Positions 17,045 through 27,800 of a DNA stretch of 48,544 nt are shown piece after piece (position 1 is the first letter of the stretch; each line of letters begins with the position of its first letter). The notes beneath the pieces were generated by a model. It was not told the DNA's origin. It searched no databases and worked only from the letters and a program-made list of their open reading frames with translations. Origin of the DNA: JAVBJN01 sp031546985 (GTDB lineage Bacteria > Bacteroidota > Bacteroidia > Chitinophagales > Chitinophagaceae); the NCBI GenBank assembly GCA_031546985.1, contig JAVBJN010000034.1, positions 1 through 48,544 on the forward strand, in the 5' to 3' direction. The position numbers and the translations under genes were made by a program.

Positions 17045-18391
17045 TCACCCCAGCTTATCTTCTTTCGTCAGCTCCAACCGGATGGCTTGCAGCAGCATGT
17101 TGCCATCCAGGATTTTGTGCCCATTGTGAATGGCACTCAGGCTTAAATACTGCATAATGTTGAGGATATTGGCCCCGCTGATTTCGTGTTGCTGGAGTAA
17201 CTGTTCAATGGCTTTGGCATCTTTAACCACCAGTTGTTTAGGCAAGTGTTTGTAGAAAAGGGTAATGCGCTCTTCCAGTGTAGGTTTGGGGAAGTGTATC
17301 ACCAAATCGAAGCGGCGCAGGAAAGCCTCGTCGATATTGCTTTTGATGTTGCTGGCCAGGATCACCAGGCCAGGGTAAGTCTCCAGGCGTTGCAGCAGAA
17401 AAGCTACTTCCTGGTTGGCATAGCGGTCGTGCGATTGTTGTACCTGGGTACGTTTACCAAATAAAGCATCTGCTTCGTCGAAGAATAAAATCCAGTTGCG
17501 GTATTCTGCTTTTTGAAAGAGACGGCTCAGGTTTTTTTCTGTTTCTCCAATGTATTTAGATACAATAGCCGAGAGGTCGATGCGGTAAACCGGCATACCG
17601 GTGGCATTGCCCAATAGGGTGGCAGCCAGTGTTTTTCCTGTGCCGGAATGCCCGTGAAATAAGGCTTTGAAGCCTTGCTTGTGGTATTTGCTAAAGCCCC
17701 AGTCTTCCTGCAAGGTACTGTGGTGCTGCAACCAGAGAAAAAGGTAGTTCAGTTGCTCGCGGGTATGCTCATGCAATACCAGATCGTCCCAATGCAGACC
17801 GGTTTTTAGTTGCTGCGCAGGAAACATCTGCTCATTAATCATGGCCGCCTGCTGTACGTTGAGCAGGTTTTGCAACACGTTTTCGTCTACATATATTTTG
17901 GCACTGCTGATGGGCTCACCGGGTTGCGGGGCTTCGGGCACCAGCACATGCGTTTGCAGTAGAAAATTGTTTTCAAGGATTTGCTCCAGCGCAGTATTGG
18001 TTTTGCGTGTGCCGGAGAGTAGGAAAATAATCGTTTGCAGGGTAGGGAGCATGCCCCTGTATTGCTGGCCTTTGTATCCTCCTATTTCGGGAATATCGGC
18101 ACCATTCTGAAAGATCTCCTGCACTGTTTTTTCGAACAGGAACGGCGCCAGGTGCGGTGTGAGCACCGTGAGCCAGCAAATGGTTTCGGGTAAGGTAAGT
18201 GCACGGCCCAGGTAAGGAAGGTCAAGCGCTTCAAGCTGGTTTAGCAATTGCTCCGGTGTTTCTGTTACACTGGTTTTGCCATCGCTGTATACCTGTAGCA
18301 GCCTTGCCCTGAGCAGTTGTTGCAACAGGGGAATGCCATGCCGGGTAATGAGTTGAAGTGGCGTTAGCAGGTCATCAGACAAGGGCTGCAT
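17045..18391 (-). CDS. eCIS-associated AAA+ ATPase (Afp15/Pvc15-like)
   Basis: This protein of about 448 residues has a C-terminal AAA+ module: Walker A GHSGTGKT near residue 245, Walker B ILFFDEADALFG near residue 300, sensor-1 LVILASN, and an Arg-finger region DEAFLRRFD. The N-terminal 220 residues are a family-specific helical part (LLTPLQLITRH...). Afp15-type ATPases are the universal energy-using component of extracellular contractile injection systems, thought to help assembly or membrane association. It is the last gene of the operon. The start overlaps the muramidase gene by 17 nt if the ATG at 18391 is used, or 32 nt from the ATG at 18406. Translational coupling is likely. Confidence 0.9.
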   Translation of the reverse strand: MQPLSDDLLTPLQLITRHGIPLLQQLLRARLLQVYSDGKTSVTETPEQLLNQLEALDLPYLGRALTLPETICWLTVLTPHLAPFLFEKTVQEIFQNGADIPEIGGYKGQQYRGMLPTLQTIIFLLSGTRKTNTALEQILENNFLLQTHVLVPEAPQPGEPISSAKIYVDENVLQNLLNVQQAAMINEQMFPAQQLKTGLHWDDLVLHEHTREQLNYLFLWLQHHSTLQEDWGFSKYHKQGFKALFHGHSGTGKTLAATLLGNATGMPVYRIDLSAIVSKYIGETEKNLSRLFQKAEYRNWILFFDEADALFGKRTQVQQSHDRYANQEVAFLLQRLETYPGLVILASNIKSNIDEAFLRRFDLVIHFPKPTLEERITLFYKHLPKQLVVKDAKAIEQLLQQHEISGANILNIMQYLSLSAIHNGHKILDGNMLLQAIRLELTKEDKLG

Positions 18392-19199
18392 ATTTGTTGT
18401 AGGCATTGGCAAGTTTGGTATCGTATTGGAATCGTTGGTAATTGGGGCCGTTATACCGGCTGGCAAATCCTGCCCAGTTTTTCTTTTGCAGGTATTGTAC
18501 CAGGTTGTTTACTTCAATAAAACGTGCAAAAGCTTTCAGGTGCTCGCCTTCGTTCTTCTGCATCAGTTTTACAAATTCAAATACATCTTTATAACCTAAT
18601 GGCTTGGCATGAAAGCCCATGATCTGAAAAGCGCCCCAGGAGCAGGCCTCGTTGGCTGCTTCGGCTACTCTTTTATCCGGACTAAGGGCTGCTGCCCGGT
18701 CAAGAATGCCGTGCTGCTGGTCGGTAGAGGGGTATTTGCTGTAGGGGCTTGCATTTACAATATCTGTATTGCCTGCGGCAAGTGTGTTAGGATCAATGCC
18801 TTTTTGTTTAAGTAGCTTCCAGAACCAATGCCGCTCGAATAAAATCTTTACATCACCATTGAGGTAAAAACCTTTTCCGCTGCTTTCTACAGTATTTACG
18901 GCTTTGATAACGGGCACTTCTATGCCCAGTTGTGCGGCTACCTGTTGCAGGTCTTTCTCAGTTAGGAATTTGGAGGTGGAGGCCGCTACTTCGGCCGGAG
19001 GATTGCTCATGAGCTTGGTCCAGCTTTTTGGGCCTACTACGCCATCTGCTACCAGACCGTTTTTTTTCTGAAAATTCATTACCGCGGCTTCGGTCTGCTT
19101 GCCAAAGAAGCCGGTCACAGGCAGTCCTGCGCCTTGTGCATTGAGCATTTCCTGGAGCATAGATACCATTTCGCCTTTACTGTTGAGTTTTAATAACAT
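18375..19199 (-). CDS. Peptidoglycan-binding N-acetylmuramidase within the eCIS operon
   Basis: This 274-residue protein has no signal peptide. Residues 1-65 form a PG_binding_1 domain (LLKLNSKGEMVSMLQEML, VTGFFGKQTEAAVMNFQ). Residues about 80-274 match the N-acetylmuramidase (DUF3380) family, with the candidate catalytic Glu in VNTVESSGKGF, then LFERHWFWKLL, SWGAFQIMGFHAKPLG and ASRYNGPNYQRF. It should cleave the glycan backbone of peptidoglycan. Lacking a Sec signal and lying between tape-measure and ATPase genes, it could help particle release by lysis, or be a loaded component that breaches the wall of a target. The sequence does not decide between these. Confidence 0.85.
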   Translation of the reverse strand: MLLKLNSKGEMVSMLQEMLNAQGAGLPVTGFFGKQTEAAVMNFQKKNGLVADGVVGPKSWTKLMSNPPAEVAASTSKFLTEKDLQQVAAQLGIEVPVIKAVNTVESSGKGFYLNGDVKILFERHWFWKLLKQKGIDPNTLAAGNTDIVNASPYSKYPSTDQQHGILDRAAALSPDKRVAEAANEACSWGAFQIMGFHAKPLGYKDVFEFVKLMQKNEGEHLKAFARFIEVNNLVQYLQKKNWAGFASRYNGPNYQRFQYDTKLANAYNKYAALV

Positions 19200-19222
19200 G
19201 ATATATCGATTTTATGGGTTAG

Positions 19223-20665
19223 TTACCACTCCGTGCTTAGCATAAAGGGCATCCAGCGGTGTTTTACCATACTGTAGGTCCACGGTAGGGAAGATAATAA
19301 AATATCTATTGCCGCTTTTTCTATGGTTAAATGCAGGCTGGAAGCGGTATCCAGCTTGCCGTTCCGTTGCAGGAAATGATCTCTTAATCCGTCGATACTG
19401 TGAAAAATGGGTTTGCCGTTATGCTGCCAATAGTCCATTACATTGTGGAGCAGATCGGTGGCTTCTGCTGTATCGTGCAGAGACAGTACTATGTTCATAT
19501 CCACCCAACTGTCGGGAGCAAGCCCGCAAAGCACTTTTGGAATAATACTCTGGCTTTCGTCGAAAATATCTTCGCCGCTCGCCATCCAGTAAAGCAGGTG
19601 TACGGCTTTGTGCTGGGCCTGTTCATCGCGGAACAAACCTTCTTCATTGAGCAATTGCAGCCCTTCGAAAAAAGCAGGCAGAAATGCCGCCATGAGTACG
19701 ATGCCTGAATTGGCGCAGAAAATACCTTCTTGTTCTTCTGTGCCACTGCTTCCCGGCACATGAGCATGTTCTGCGGAGGCTTTTTTATCGGGCATTTGCA
19801 CGGTGTTTTTATCGAGCGCCTCGGTGCGCAGCATTTTCTCTGCTTCGTTTACCGGCAGCAGGTGTTTGGTAATGCCGGCTATGAGTTGCACACATCTTTC
19901 CATACCGGTCTGTTCCGCCACCGTAATGTTTTCATTAAGTGCGTAGCCCAATCCTAACGCTAATAGTTTGCGGATGGTAAGGGCTTCGGTACCTGTACTG
20001 AGGTTGATACCGATAGAGCCGGAATCGGGTACTGCAATGCCTTGCTGGTGCAGTACGGATTGCAGTATGCGCCAGCTAAAGTCCATAGGCATGGCATACA
20101 GGAAGCGGTACCGGGCCACGGGAGAGTGCTCGAGCAGTGGATTCAGTTTTTGCAGGAAACCCTGCAGCGTCATTACCCTGATCACTTCCTGGAGCTTGTC
20201 GGTAAAGGTTTCGAGATTGTAATACCCTTGTCCCGGCGGCAATATGCCTTTCATGAGGAAGTGTATCAGGCGTTCGATTAAGGTTGCCTGGTACATGGTA
20301 GATACAAAAAGACTTTTATCATCAGATTGCAACAGGCTTTCGGAGGGTGAGCTGAACTGGTTTACAACCGGAAGGATGTTGGAGAGGTGCTGCTCGATCT
20401 GCAATTGCACTTTTTCAACGCAAAGGCTTACAAATTGCTGGTTCCAGTTGTCTGTAGTCAGGTTCAGGTCAATATGTATTTTAGGAATAATAAGGTTCAG
20501 GTGTTGCAGATCCATGCTGCGAAGCTGCTCTTCGAGGGCATGCATGAGGTCTTCCCGAACCATCCATTCCAGGTCCTGCCGCAATGCGGTAGGATCATCC
20601 GCGGTGGGGATATTAATCTCCACCGCGCATTTCCTGATGTAATATGTTTCCTTTTGCGTTGGCAT
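19223..20665 (-). CDS. Contractile injection system tape measure protein
   Basis: This is a 480-residue protein. Its N-terminal region (YYIRKCAVEINIPTADD, LRQDLEWMVREDLMHALEEQL, LIIPKIHIDLNL) and order match the CIS tape-measure family (Afp14-like). That family sets particle length and caps or fills the tube during assembly. The central part is helix-rich, with a GILPPGQGYYNLETF segment, and the C-terminus has the LPWTYSMVKHRWMPFML pattern typical of this family in Bacteroidota. It starts 1 nt after the stop of the 1380-residue protein and ends 23 nt before the muramidase. No membrane segments are apparent, unlike phage tape measures. Confidence 0.85.
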   Translation of the reverse strand: MPTQKETYYIRKCAVEINIPTADDPTALRQDLEWMVREDLMHALEEQLRSMDLQHLNLIIPKIHIDLNLTTDNWNQQFVSLCVEKVQLQIEQHLSNILPVVNQFSSPSESLLQSDDKSLFVSTMYQATLIERLIHFLMKGILPPGQGYYNLETFTDKLQEVIRVMTLQGFLQKLNPLLEHSPVARYRFLYAMPMDFSWRILQSVLHQQGIAVPDSGSIGINLSTGTEALTIRKLLALGLGYALNENITVAEQTGMERCVQLIAGITKHLLPVNEAEKMLRTEALDKNTVQMPDKKASAEHAHVPGSSGTEEQEGIFCANSGIVLMAAFLPAFFEGLQLLNEEGLFRDEQAQHKAVHLLYWMASGEDIFDESQSIIPKVLCGLAPDSWVDMNIVLSLHDTAEATDLLHNVMDYWQHNGKPIFHSIDGLRDHFLQRNGKLDTASSLHLTIEKAAIDILLSSLPWTYSMVKHRWMPFMLSTEW

Positions 20666-20666
20666 A

Positions 20667-23600
20667 TTAAGCGAATACTTTGGCTAGTACTTTAAGGGTA
20701 GCATCGCTTGGTGCGGTACTACTGAGTATTTCGTTTACCATTACAGTCGCCTGGCGTTCTGCAAGTCCTCCTTTTTTAACGAGCGTGGCTTGCAGGAAAT
20801 TGGCGATTTCTTTGAGTTCAATAACCTGGCTGCTTTCGAGCACTTGCGAACCGCTGGTTGTTTTTAACGTGATGGTTGCACCTTTGGCAGCTACCAGCGG
20901 ACCCCTGAAGAAGCTGAGCTGCGTGGTTTGTTTTTGAACAGGGGCGGCGGCAGTGGCTACATCCGAACTCCAGTTGTAAGACGACATGCCTGCCTGCACC
21001 GCTGTGGCGGTAACAATAAAGCCGAGGTAATCCTTAACATTGGCGCGGGTTACCACCAGCGCTGGGCTTGTAGCCTGCTGGTTAATGAATTTCGCAGAAA
21101 TCGCATAATTGAAATTGGCATTAGCAGCCAGCGATTTGTCGCCTTTGCTCATTAGAATTTTGAACTCTTCATCTTTGGCAGAAAGTTTCTGTACCTGGTT
21201 GGTATACCCTTCATGTACAAACTCCAGGGTATCGAAAGGCACTGTTTCTACGCTGAACTGACCGTTGCCATCGGAGCGGCCAATAATCTTGTTGGCAGCC
21301 TGTGAGCTGATAATGGTTTCGGGCAGTGCCGCGCCGGTAGCGCCATCCATTACCATACCCGCTGCCTTAATGGATTTGGGTGGTTCTGTATTGGCGAGCA
21401 TTACGATAAACAGTTCTACCTCGGTTTCGGTACAGGTACGCGATACCGGGCTGAAACCCGCTCGGGTAAAGTTCAGCGAGGTTTCGGGCAGGGTGTCGAT
21501 GGTAAATTCTCCTTTGGAATTGGTGAGCACCGAACGGCCGGTTTTAGGCTCCAGCACATTTACATCGCCCAATGGTTGTTGTGCGCTGGTCGTAACACGC
21601 CCTTTACGGGTAATGATCTTATCGGCTATCGGTATCAGTGGTATAATCAGTTTGTCCTCTGCCTGGGTTACCACATGGGTAAAGGTGTTGAAGCCAACTT
21701 TGGTAAATACCACGCTGTTGCCCACATCTACACTGATGTTGAACTCACCTTTATCGTTGGTGGTGCCTACCGATTTTTGGTTTACACTAAGGTCGGTACC
21801 GGGCAGTGTTTTCTGATTCACGCTGTCTACCACAAAACCGGCAAGGGTTACTTTGGTAGATTGCGGGTCGAGTTTAATGGTAAGATCGGTTACCGGTTTG
21901 GTCACCGCCAGATCCTGCGGCGCATAGCCTTTGGCAGAGAAAGTAACGGTGCCGGGCTCTGGTACTACAAGATCAAAGCGGCCATCGGCATTGGTGGTGC
22001 CTATTACCTGGTTGTTGTAATTGATATTGGCTGCAGCAATGGTTTTGCCGGTTTTGGCATCTACCACCATACCGCTGATCTGTAATGTAGGATTAGGTTC
22101 CTGATCAGATTCGCTGAGCACGTAGGTAATAGGTCCTCCGCTGAAATTAACCGGGTAAGGCAGGTAGAAATCGGCAATTACCGTATAGTCATTCAGCAAT
22201 AAATCTGCCGGCGCTGCCACAGCGGCGGTTAAGTCGATATTGGATACCAGCGTTTGAAACTGGGTAAGCTGTACCTCCGACAAACTGTTGATAAATTCGT
22301 TGTTTACTGCAAAATTGGTAGCAGCGGTTTTACGTGTACCGGCCGTAGTTGCAGCTGCTGCAGAAGCGGCAGTGGCGGGCTGCGCCGTACGGCTTAATGA
22401 TGCGGTAGCGGCAGTAAGATTATTGTTATTGGCCAGCGACAGACCAGGCACGGTAGTAGTAGCCGGATTGAGGTGGTACACCAGGATGAAGGTGCCGCCA
22501 CGGGTTACACCTGCTTTATGCTCAATGCCAGGGTGCGCCTGTATGAAATTGTTGAACACAAATTGGTTTCTGAACTCTTGCTTGCGGCGGTCGTTCTCTT
22601 CCAGTATAGCACCAAAACTATCATCGAGGCAGCAGGCTTTGTAAGCTTTAAAAGCATTGATAAGCGTTTGGTAATTGCTGATCTGTTTCTGCTCCTCTGC
22701 TGTCAATCCTTTAAGCCAGGTGTGCATGTTGGTGAAATAATTGTCGAACACCTGGTAGGCCGAATTAAAATCATCGAGGTTGAAACCGCTGATAGCAGTG
22801 GCTTTGAGCACATTCGTTACCTGGTCTATGTAGCCGGTAAGCGTTTTAATGTGGTTGCTGATCTGCCCTACGGAAAAACGGTATTGTATGCTTGAAAAGT
22901 CGAAGAACAGCGTGGGCAGTATGTTTACATTGATATTGCGGGTGTAATTGGTCAGGTAGTTGGACGATGCCAGCTTACGGGTACCGGAGGTTGTTGCAGC
23001 AGTGTTTAACAACGTCGGATTGGTATAGGCCGTCATCATTTCAGAAACGCGCGTGGTCATCGCATCGGAACTATCCCGTTCGGTAGCGGGCTTGGCCATT
23101 TGCTGGTTAAAATACGCCACCATACGGTTAGAGTCGCTTAGCGCCAGATCTGCCAGCAGTTGCGTGGTTTTGGGATTGATGGCGCTGCGGAACGTGGTCA
23201 GGCTTTCTTTAAGCCTGTTGTTGTTCATGAGGTACTGCGACTCCAGATCGTTGAAGAATATGGCATCCATCAACAGGTCTTTATCGCTGGTACGGGCAGC
23301 CAGGGCTACGAGGTTAAACGGAATGCGGTATTTATTGCGGTTTTGCAGAATGCTGCTCATGGCTGTGCGCACGTGTTTGCCCACATGCCCTTCTATACGG
23401 AAGAAATTTTTGCATTCGTTATCGGTTTCCAGGGCTACGGCCAGCCGGTTGGTGCCACCCAGGTTGTAACGTGATATGCCGTACCCGCACAGTTCGTCCA
23501 TATTGTCGTAGTAGAAATGGCGGTAGTTCCAGTATTGCATCAGTCCGTTGCTTTCCTGGTTCAGATTGTAATACCAGGGTATAGCACGATCGCCCAGCGG

Positions 23601-24809
23601 TGTGCAACCAATGCTGGATGGGGTAATGTAAATAGGATCGTTTTCGCTTTGGTTGTTAAAGATGGCTTGTGGCAGGTTAAAGGTATTTACCAGTTGGTTT
23701 AACCGTTCAAAAAGGAAGATGATTTCTTCATTCAAACGTTTCTGTTCTTTATTGGTGCCCGCGGCAATAAAGTAATGGCGGAACAGCTGCACTTTACGCG
23801 TAGTGTCTTCATCGGCAAGGCCCAATACCACGTGCAATGGAAAATTGCTTATTTCCTGGCAGCAGTACCGGCAGAGTTGCAAGCCTTTATCGCGGATTTC
23901 ATGATAGGTGCGAATCAGGTCTTCGAGGTAGCCGTAGTAATATTGGATAAATATTTTTTCGCGGTCGGTATCAAAACTTTTCAGCTTGCTCAGCAGCGTA
24001 CTGTCCAGCTTTAAGAATGGATTAGCATTTACATCTTCGCCCCAGGCCATATACGCCTTGTTGATCTCGGTATGCAGTTGCGAGATCATATTATTCTTGT
24101 TGATAAGGCTGTAAAATGCCGCGTTGATAGCCCTGGAAGTAGTGAGGGTAAACGTGGTGGGCACATCGTACCGTGCCGTATTAATAGGGTTGATGCTTTT
24201 TTTGAGCTGTGGCAAAATAAGCGGATCGCGCACATCTGCGCCAGACTGTTGCAGCAGCAACGTAAGCTCGCGCTGGCCTACCAGCAAGGGCCGTAGCGTA
24301 AAGGTCATGCGCTGGCCTTTATCGTTACAATCGGTGGTGTCGCAATTGCGCAGGTTTTCCAGTTTAGGCTCCAGGAACAGCAGCACTACTTTGTCGGATA
24401 TAAACTTGGCATTCAGCGCCTGGTCTGAGGCATCTACTTTTTGCGGTATCATTTGCCAGAGCGGAACCTGGGCATTGCCATTTTTGAGAAAAGTATAGTT
24501 AAACAGGTAGGTAGCCATATCTGGCTGCTGCTCCCCGTTATCGGGCAGGGTATAGGTATTGTAAGCGGTGTATGTCGTATCTGCCTCCATTTCGATGAGG
24601 TAACCAGCCGAAGTGAGCGCGCAGCCTTTGGTAATGGTGATGGAATCCATTTTATCGCTTACCTGAATATTGAGTCCGCAGGTAATACCCTTGCCGATCA
24701 GTTTATGCCTGGTTTGCAGTATATGGTCATCCAGATAGTTAAACGCGTCGTTCAGATGTTTATTGGTCAGTACCTGGTTCGCTTCAAATACCGGATAATT
24801 GGTTTTCAT
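20667..24809 (-). CDS. 1380-residue eCIS protein with four carboxypeptidase-regulatory-like domains (Afp13 position)
   Basis: The N-terminal about 880 residues are a large family-specific region beginning YPVFEANQVLTNKHLNDAF, with a cysteine cluster CRYCC near residue 313. It is followed by four tandem beta-sandwich repeats of the carboxypeptidase-D regulatory-like type at about 905-980, 981-1058, 1059-1139 and 1140-1222. Each repeat has the G-x-V-x-D...G-T-T-N-x-x-G-x-F/E-F pattern and a late F-x-K/R-x-G-F/Y motif. About 160 Ser/Thr/Ala-rich residues end the protein. The gene lies between the baseplate and tape-measure genes, exactly where Afp/PVC operons encode the tail fiber (Afp13). A surface-exposed, possibly receptor-binding role is inferred from position and domain style, not shown. 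Confidence 0.75.
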   Translation of the reverse strand: MKTNYPVFEANQVLTNKHLNDAFNYLDDHILQTRHKLIGKGITCGLNIQVSDKMDSITITKGCALTSAGYLIEMEADTTYTAYNTYTLPDNGEQQPDMATYLFNYTFLKNGNAQVPLWQMIPQKVDASDQALNAKFISDKVVLLFLEPKLENLRNCDTTDCNDKGQRMTFTLRPLLVGQRELTLLLQQSGADVRDPLILPQLKKSINPINTARYDVPTTFTLTTSRAINAAFYSLINKNNMISQLHTEINKAYMAWGEDVNANPFLKLDSTLLSKLKSFDTDREKIFIQYYYGYLEDLIRTYHEIRDKGLQLCRYCCQEISNFPLHVVLGLADEDTTRKVQLFRHYFIAAGTNKEQKRLNEEIIFLFERLNQLVNTFNLPQAIFNNQSENDPIYITPSSIGCTPLGDRAIPWYYNLNQESNGLMQYWNYRHFYYDNMDELCGYGISRYNLGGTNRLAVALETDNECKNFFRIEGHVGKHVRTAMSSILQNRNKYRIPFNLVALAARTSDKDLLMDAIFFNDLESQYLMNNNRLKESLTTFRSAINPKTTQLLADLALSDSNRMVAYFNQQMAKPATERDSSDAMTTRVSEMMTAYTNPTLLNTAATTSGTRKLASSNYLTNYTRNINVNILPTLFFDFSSIQYRFSVGQISNHIKTLTGYIDQVTNVLKATAISGFNLDDFNSAYQVFDNYFTNMHTWLKGLTAEEQKQISNYQTLINAFKAYKACCLDDSFGAILEENDRRKQEFRNQFVFNNFIQAHPGIEHKAGVTRGGTFILVYHLNPATTTVPGLSLANNNNLTAATASLSRTAQPATAASAAAATTAGTRKTAATNFAVNNEFINSLSEVQLTQFQTLVSNIDLTAAVAAPADLLLNDYTVIADFYLPYPVNFSGGPITYVLSESDQEPNPTLQISGMVVDAKTGKTIAAANINYNNQVIGTTNADGRFDLVVPEPGTVTFSAKGYAPQDLAVTKPVTDLTIKLDPQSTKVTLAGFVVDSVNQKTLPGTDLSVNQKSVGTTNDKGEFNISVDVGNSVVFTKVGFNTFTHVVTQAEDKLIIPLIPIADKIITRKGRVTTSAQQPLGDVNVLEPKTGRSVLTNSKGEFTIDTLPETSLNFTRAGFSPVSRTCTETEVELFIVMLANTEPPKSIKAAGMVMDGATGAALPETIISSQAANKIIGRSDGNGQFSVETVPFDTLEFVHEGYTNQVQKLSAKDEEFKILMSKGDKSLAANANFNYAISAKFINQQATSPALVVTRANVKDYLGFIVTATAVQAGMSSYNWSSDVATAAAPVQKQTTQLSFFRGPLVAAKGATITLKTTSGSQVLESSQVIELKEIANFLQATLVKKGGLAERQATVMVNEILSSTAPSDATLKVLAKVFA

Positions 24810-24819
24810 AGGTCTCTGT

Positions 24820-27800
24820 TTAGTTGGTTCCCAAAATGGTTTTATTTAATTGTACAGGATTGAAGTCGCTGCCTTCATCGCAATCGTGCAGGGTAGCAAC
24901 CGGGTACACCGATTTCAGATTGTTGAGTATATCCGTCATCTGGTTATTGGCTGTGAGCAGGGCGTCCCTATTGGTGCTGCTGCTGGTTTGTTTGTACATA
25001 GCCAGGGCTTTGAGCCACATTTTGTAGGCTTGTTCCAGCTCATACATCTGCCCATTGCTGATCCAGCATATGCGGGCTACAATGTGCGCCGGTACCTCCA
25101 TTCGGATGATTTGCTCGGCATAGCGCCGGAACTCCAGGCTATCGAACCGGCCAGCGGAGTAAGGGAAAATGATGCTTACCCGGAACGAATAAGGATCTTT
25201 TTCGCCACAATCGCCACAGGCTTTATCGAGGCAGGTGCTGAGAAACCGGAAGCTGGATTCGTAAACCGGATCATCGCTTATGGGCCTCAGTAGTGTATGT
25301 TCAATCAGGTGCAATCCTTCATTTTCGCAGTCTTTGGCAAAGATGAGCGCGTATTTTTTGATGGCTTTTTTAGCGTCTGCTTCGCTGGTAAATGCTTCGT
25401 TGCTGGTGAGCAGTAGGGTTTCTGTGTCGTTGGATACGGAGATATTAAACGTGTCGCCAGCACCTTTGCGGATCACATAATTGCCGGTATTGTCCAGCAG
25501 CGCAGATACATCGCGGCGGTCCAGCTCAGCATTGGCAAGTTGGGTATACCCCTTGGGCGAGCGGAACCATTCGGTACCGTTTTCGTTCTGGATGATGAGG
25601 TAAAACAGGTTGTCGTCCGGGTCTTGCTTAATGTCGATAGCCCGGATGCAAAACAGGGTACGGCGGAATTTATTGCCCAGATCGTCCAGCCCCAATATGC
25701 GGTATAACCTGCGTTCCAGTCCGCTTACATTATCGGTATCCCAAAGGCGGCTGTCGTCGATGGTGCTGTCTTCTTTAAGCGGCAGGTAATTGTAAGCATG
25801 GCTGCGGTTGGCGCTTATCTCGGGGTAGTCATCGAGCAGTTTGGCCTTTACCGAAATGAGTTTGCTGCGGCTTTCAAGATCGCCTTCGGAAAAGCGCTGG
25901 TCTTTGTACAGCAGCAGCACATAATCGTTAAACTGCTCTGCAAAGCGGGCCAGCAGGTGATCGAGAAACGCGTTTCTTCTTTTGCTGAAAGCATCTGGTT
26001 GTTCCAGCAACTGTTGCCGCTGTTTCTTAACCGTTGGGTTGGCAGGGTTATCGGCCAGGATATTGGGCAGTGCCAGATCGTAGAGATAAGGGTAACCTGC
26101 CATTGCGGCATTATAATCTTCGGGGTATTGCTCGTTGATAAACTGGCTGAACTGTGTGGTAGCAATATCGGCAGTAGACAACATGCTGCCGGTATTGTTG
26201 AGCTGCGCCAGGTAATCGGCCAGCACCTGGTCAAAGAAGGCGAGGTAACCCTTGAGTTGCAGCGCCTGCGCTCTTTTTTCGGGACTGTCCATTTCGGAAG
26301 TGCCCGCGAAGCCTACGCCGTAACATTGCGGCATATCGAAACGCAGGGCCAGGTAATTGGCCAGTTCGCGATCGTCGCCGGGCAGGGTTATGAGATCAAG
26401 CTCGGTATTCTGCCAGCGGATGCGGTTTTTGTTGTGGTTAATGTATTGGATGGTTTCATAAGTCTCTGCTGTTTTGGGCAGGAAGGGCAGGCCATCTTTA
26501 AAGAATTTGATTTTAGAGGCTTCGGGTGAGAAATGGCTCAGGTGCCCTTTGGGTATTTTAATGCTCCAGGCCCCTTTGGTAGAGATCACCTGGTCGAGTT
26601 TGTTGTACAGCGTCATGGAGGGCAGCTTAATGGCTATCACACCCGGAATATCCATGATGATGTTGATGAGGTCGGACATGTAAATGGTGCAGCGCAGCTC
26701 ATGCAGATCGCTATCCAGCATAAAGCCGTGTTGCAGCGGCGGGCCGTTGAAGATGTCTTCTACCGGCACTTTTTTATCCATCAGCTCCTTGAGCGAATAA
26801 AAAGTAGGTGTAGGATTAAGGTAGGCTTCGATCTGTGTAGCTATCTCGGCATACACTTCTTCAATATCAGCATCGTTGGTTACTTCAATATCGGCGCAAA
26901 AACCGAGGTAAGTGGGTGGCACCGGGCTTATAGACAGTACATCTTCGCAAAGGTTGCGGTGCGATTCCATGTTTTGTTTTACCTGCGCCACAATAGCGCG
27001 GGCCAGTTTCATTTTGCTGCGGTACTCTTCCAGCACTTCCAGCATGGCTTTAAAACCATTGTTGCTGAAATATTCTTTCAGCAAAGCCACTGTAGCAGCC
27101 GTGATGCCGTTTTCTTTAAGCAGGTTAAAGCTTACAGATACATCGCCAATGCCGGTGATTTTGAGGAAACAAGTGCCTTTGCGTTTTTGCAGGTTAAAAT
27201 CTATATCGGTTACTACAGGCGAAGCGTCAATGATTTTATCGAGCTTATGCTCGTCCCAGTTGGGTAGAATAAAATCGATGATACCGCCTTTGAGAAAACC
27301 TTTATTGATGAAGTGTACAATATTGCCTTTGTTGAGATCGCCCAGCACCGCATCTTGTTCCAGCTCCAGTAAAATACGGTACAACCCACGTACATATACC
27401 TTCTTAAAATCGGGATCTGGGGTAAACGTGAGCACTTCTTTCTTAAGATCGGCGTAAAACTCGGTTTCGGCGGTTTCCGCAGCCAGCAACCACACGTTTT
27501 GCACACCGGGAATATCGATGAGCAGTTTGCGGTAGTCCTTTACCCGCACCGGGTGGGTGGTAAGGATGTTGCGGGCGGTAAACATAGGCGCGGCGTACTG
27601 GCCCGCTTTGCCCGAAATAAGATCGGGAATAGAAAAGCCGGTACGGTAACCAAGATCGGTAATGGCGTAAGAAAACAATTCCAGTATGGTAATGCCGGGA
27701 TCGTGCGCGTTGTAGTCGGTCCACAGGTCATGCCCCAGCGTTTCTATGTGCTTCAGACCTTGCTGCCTGAGCCATTCATAGTTCATGGCCGGTGCATAAA

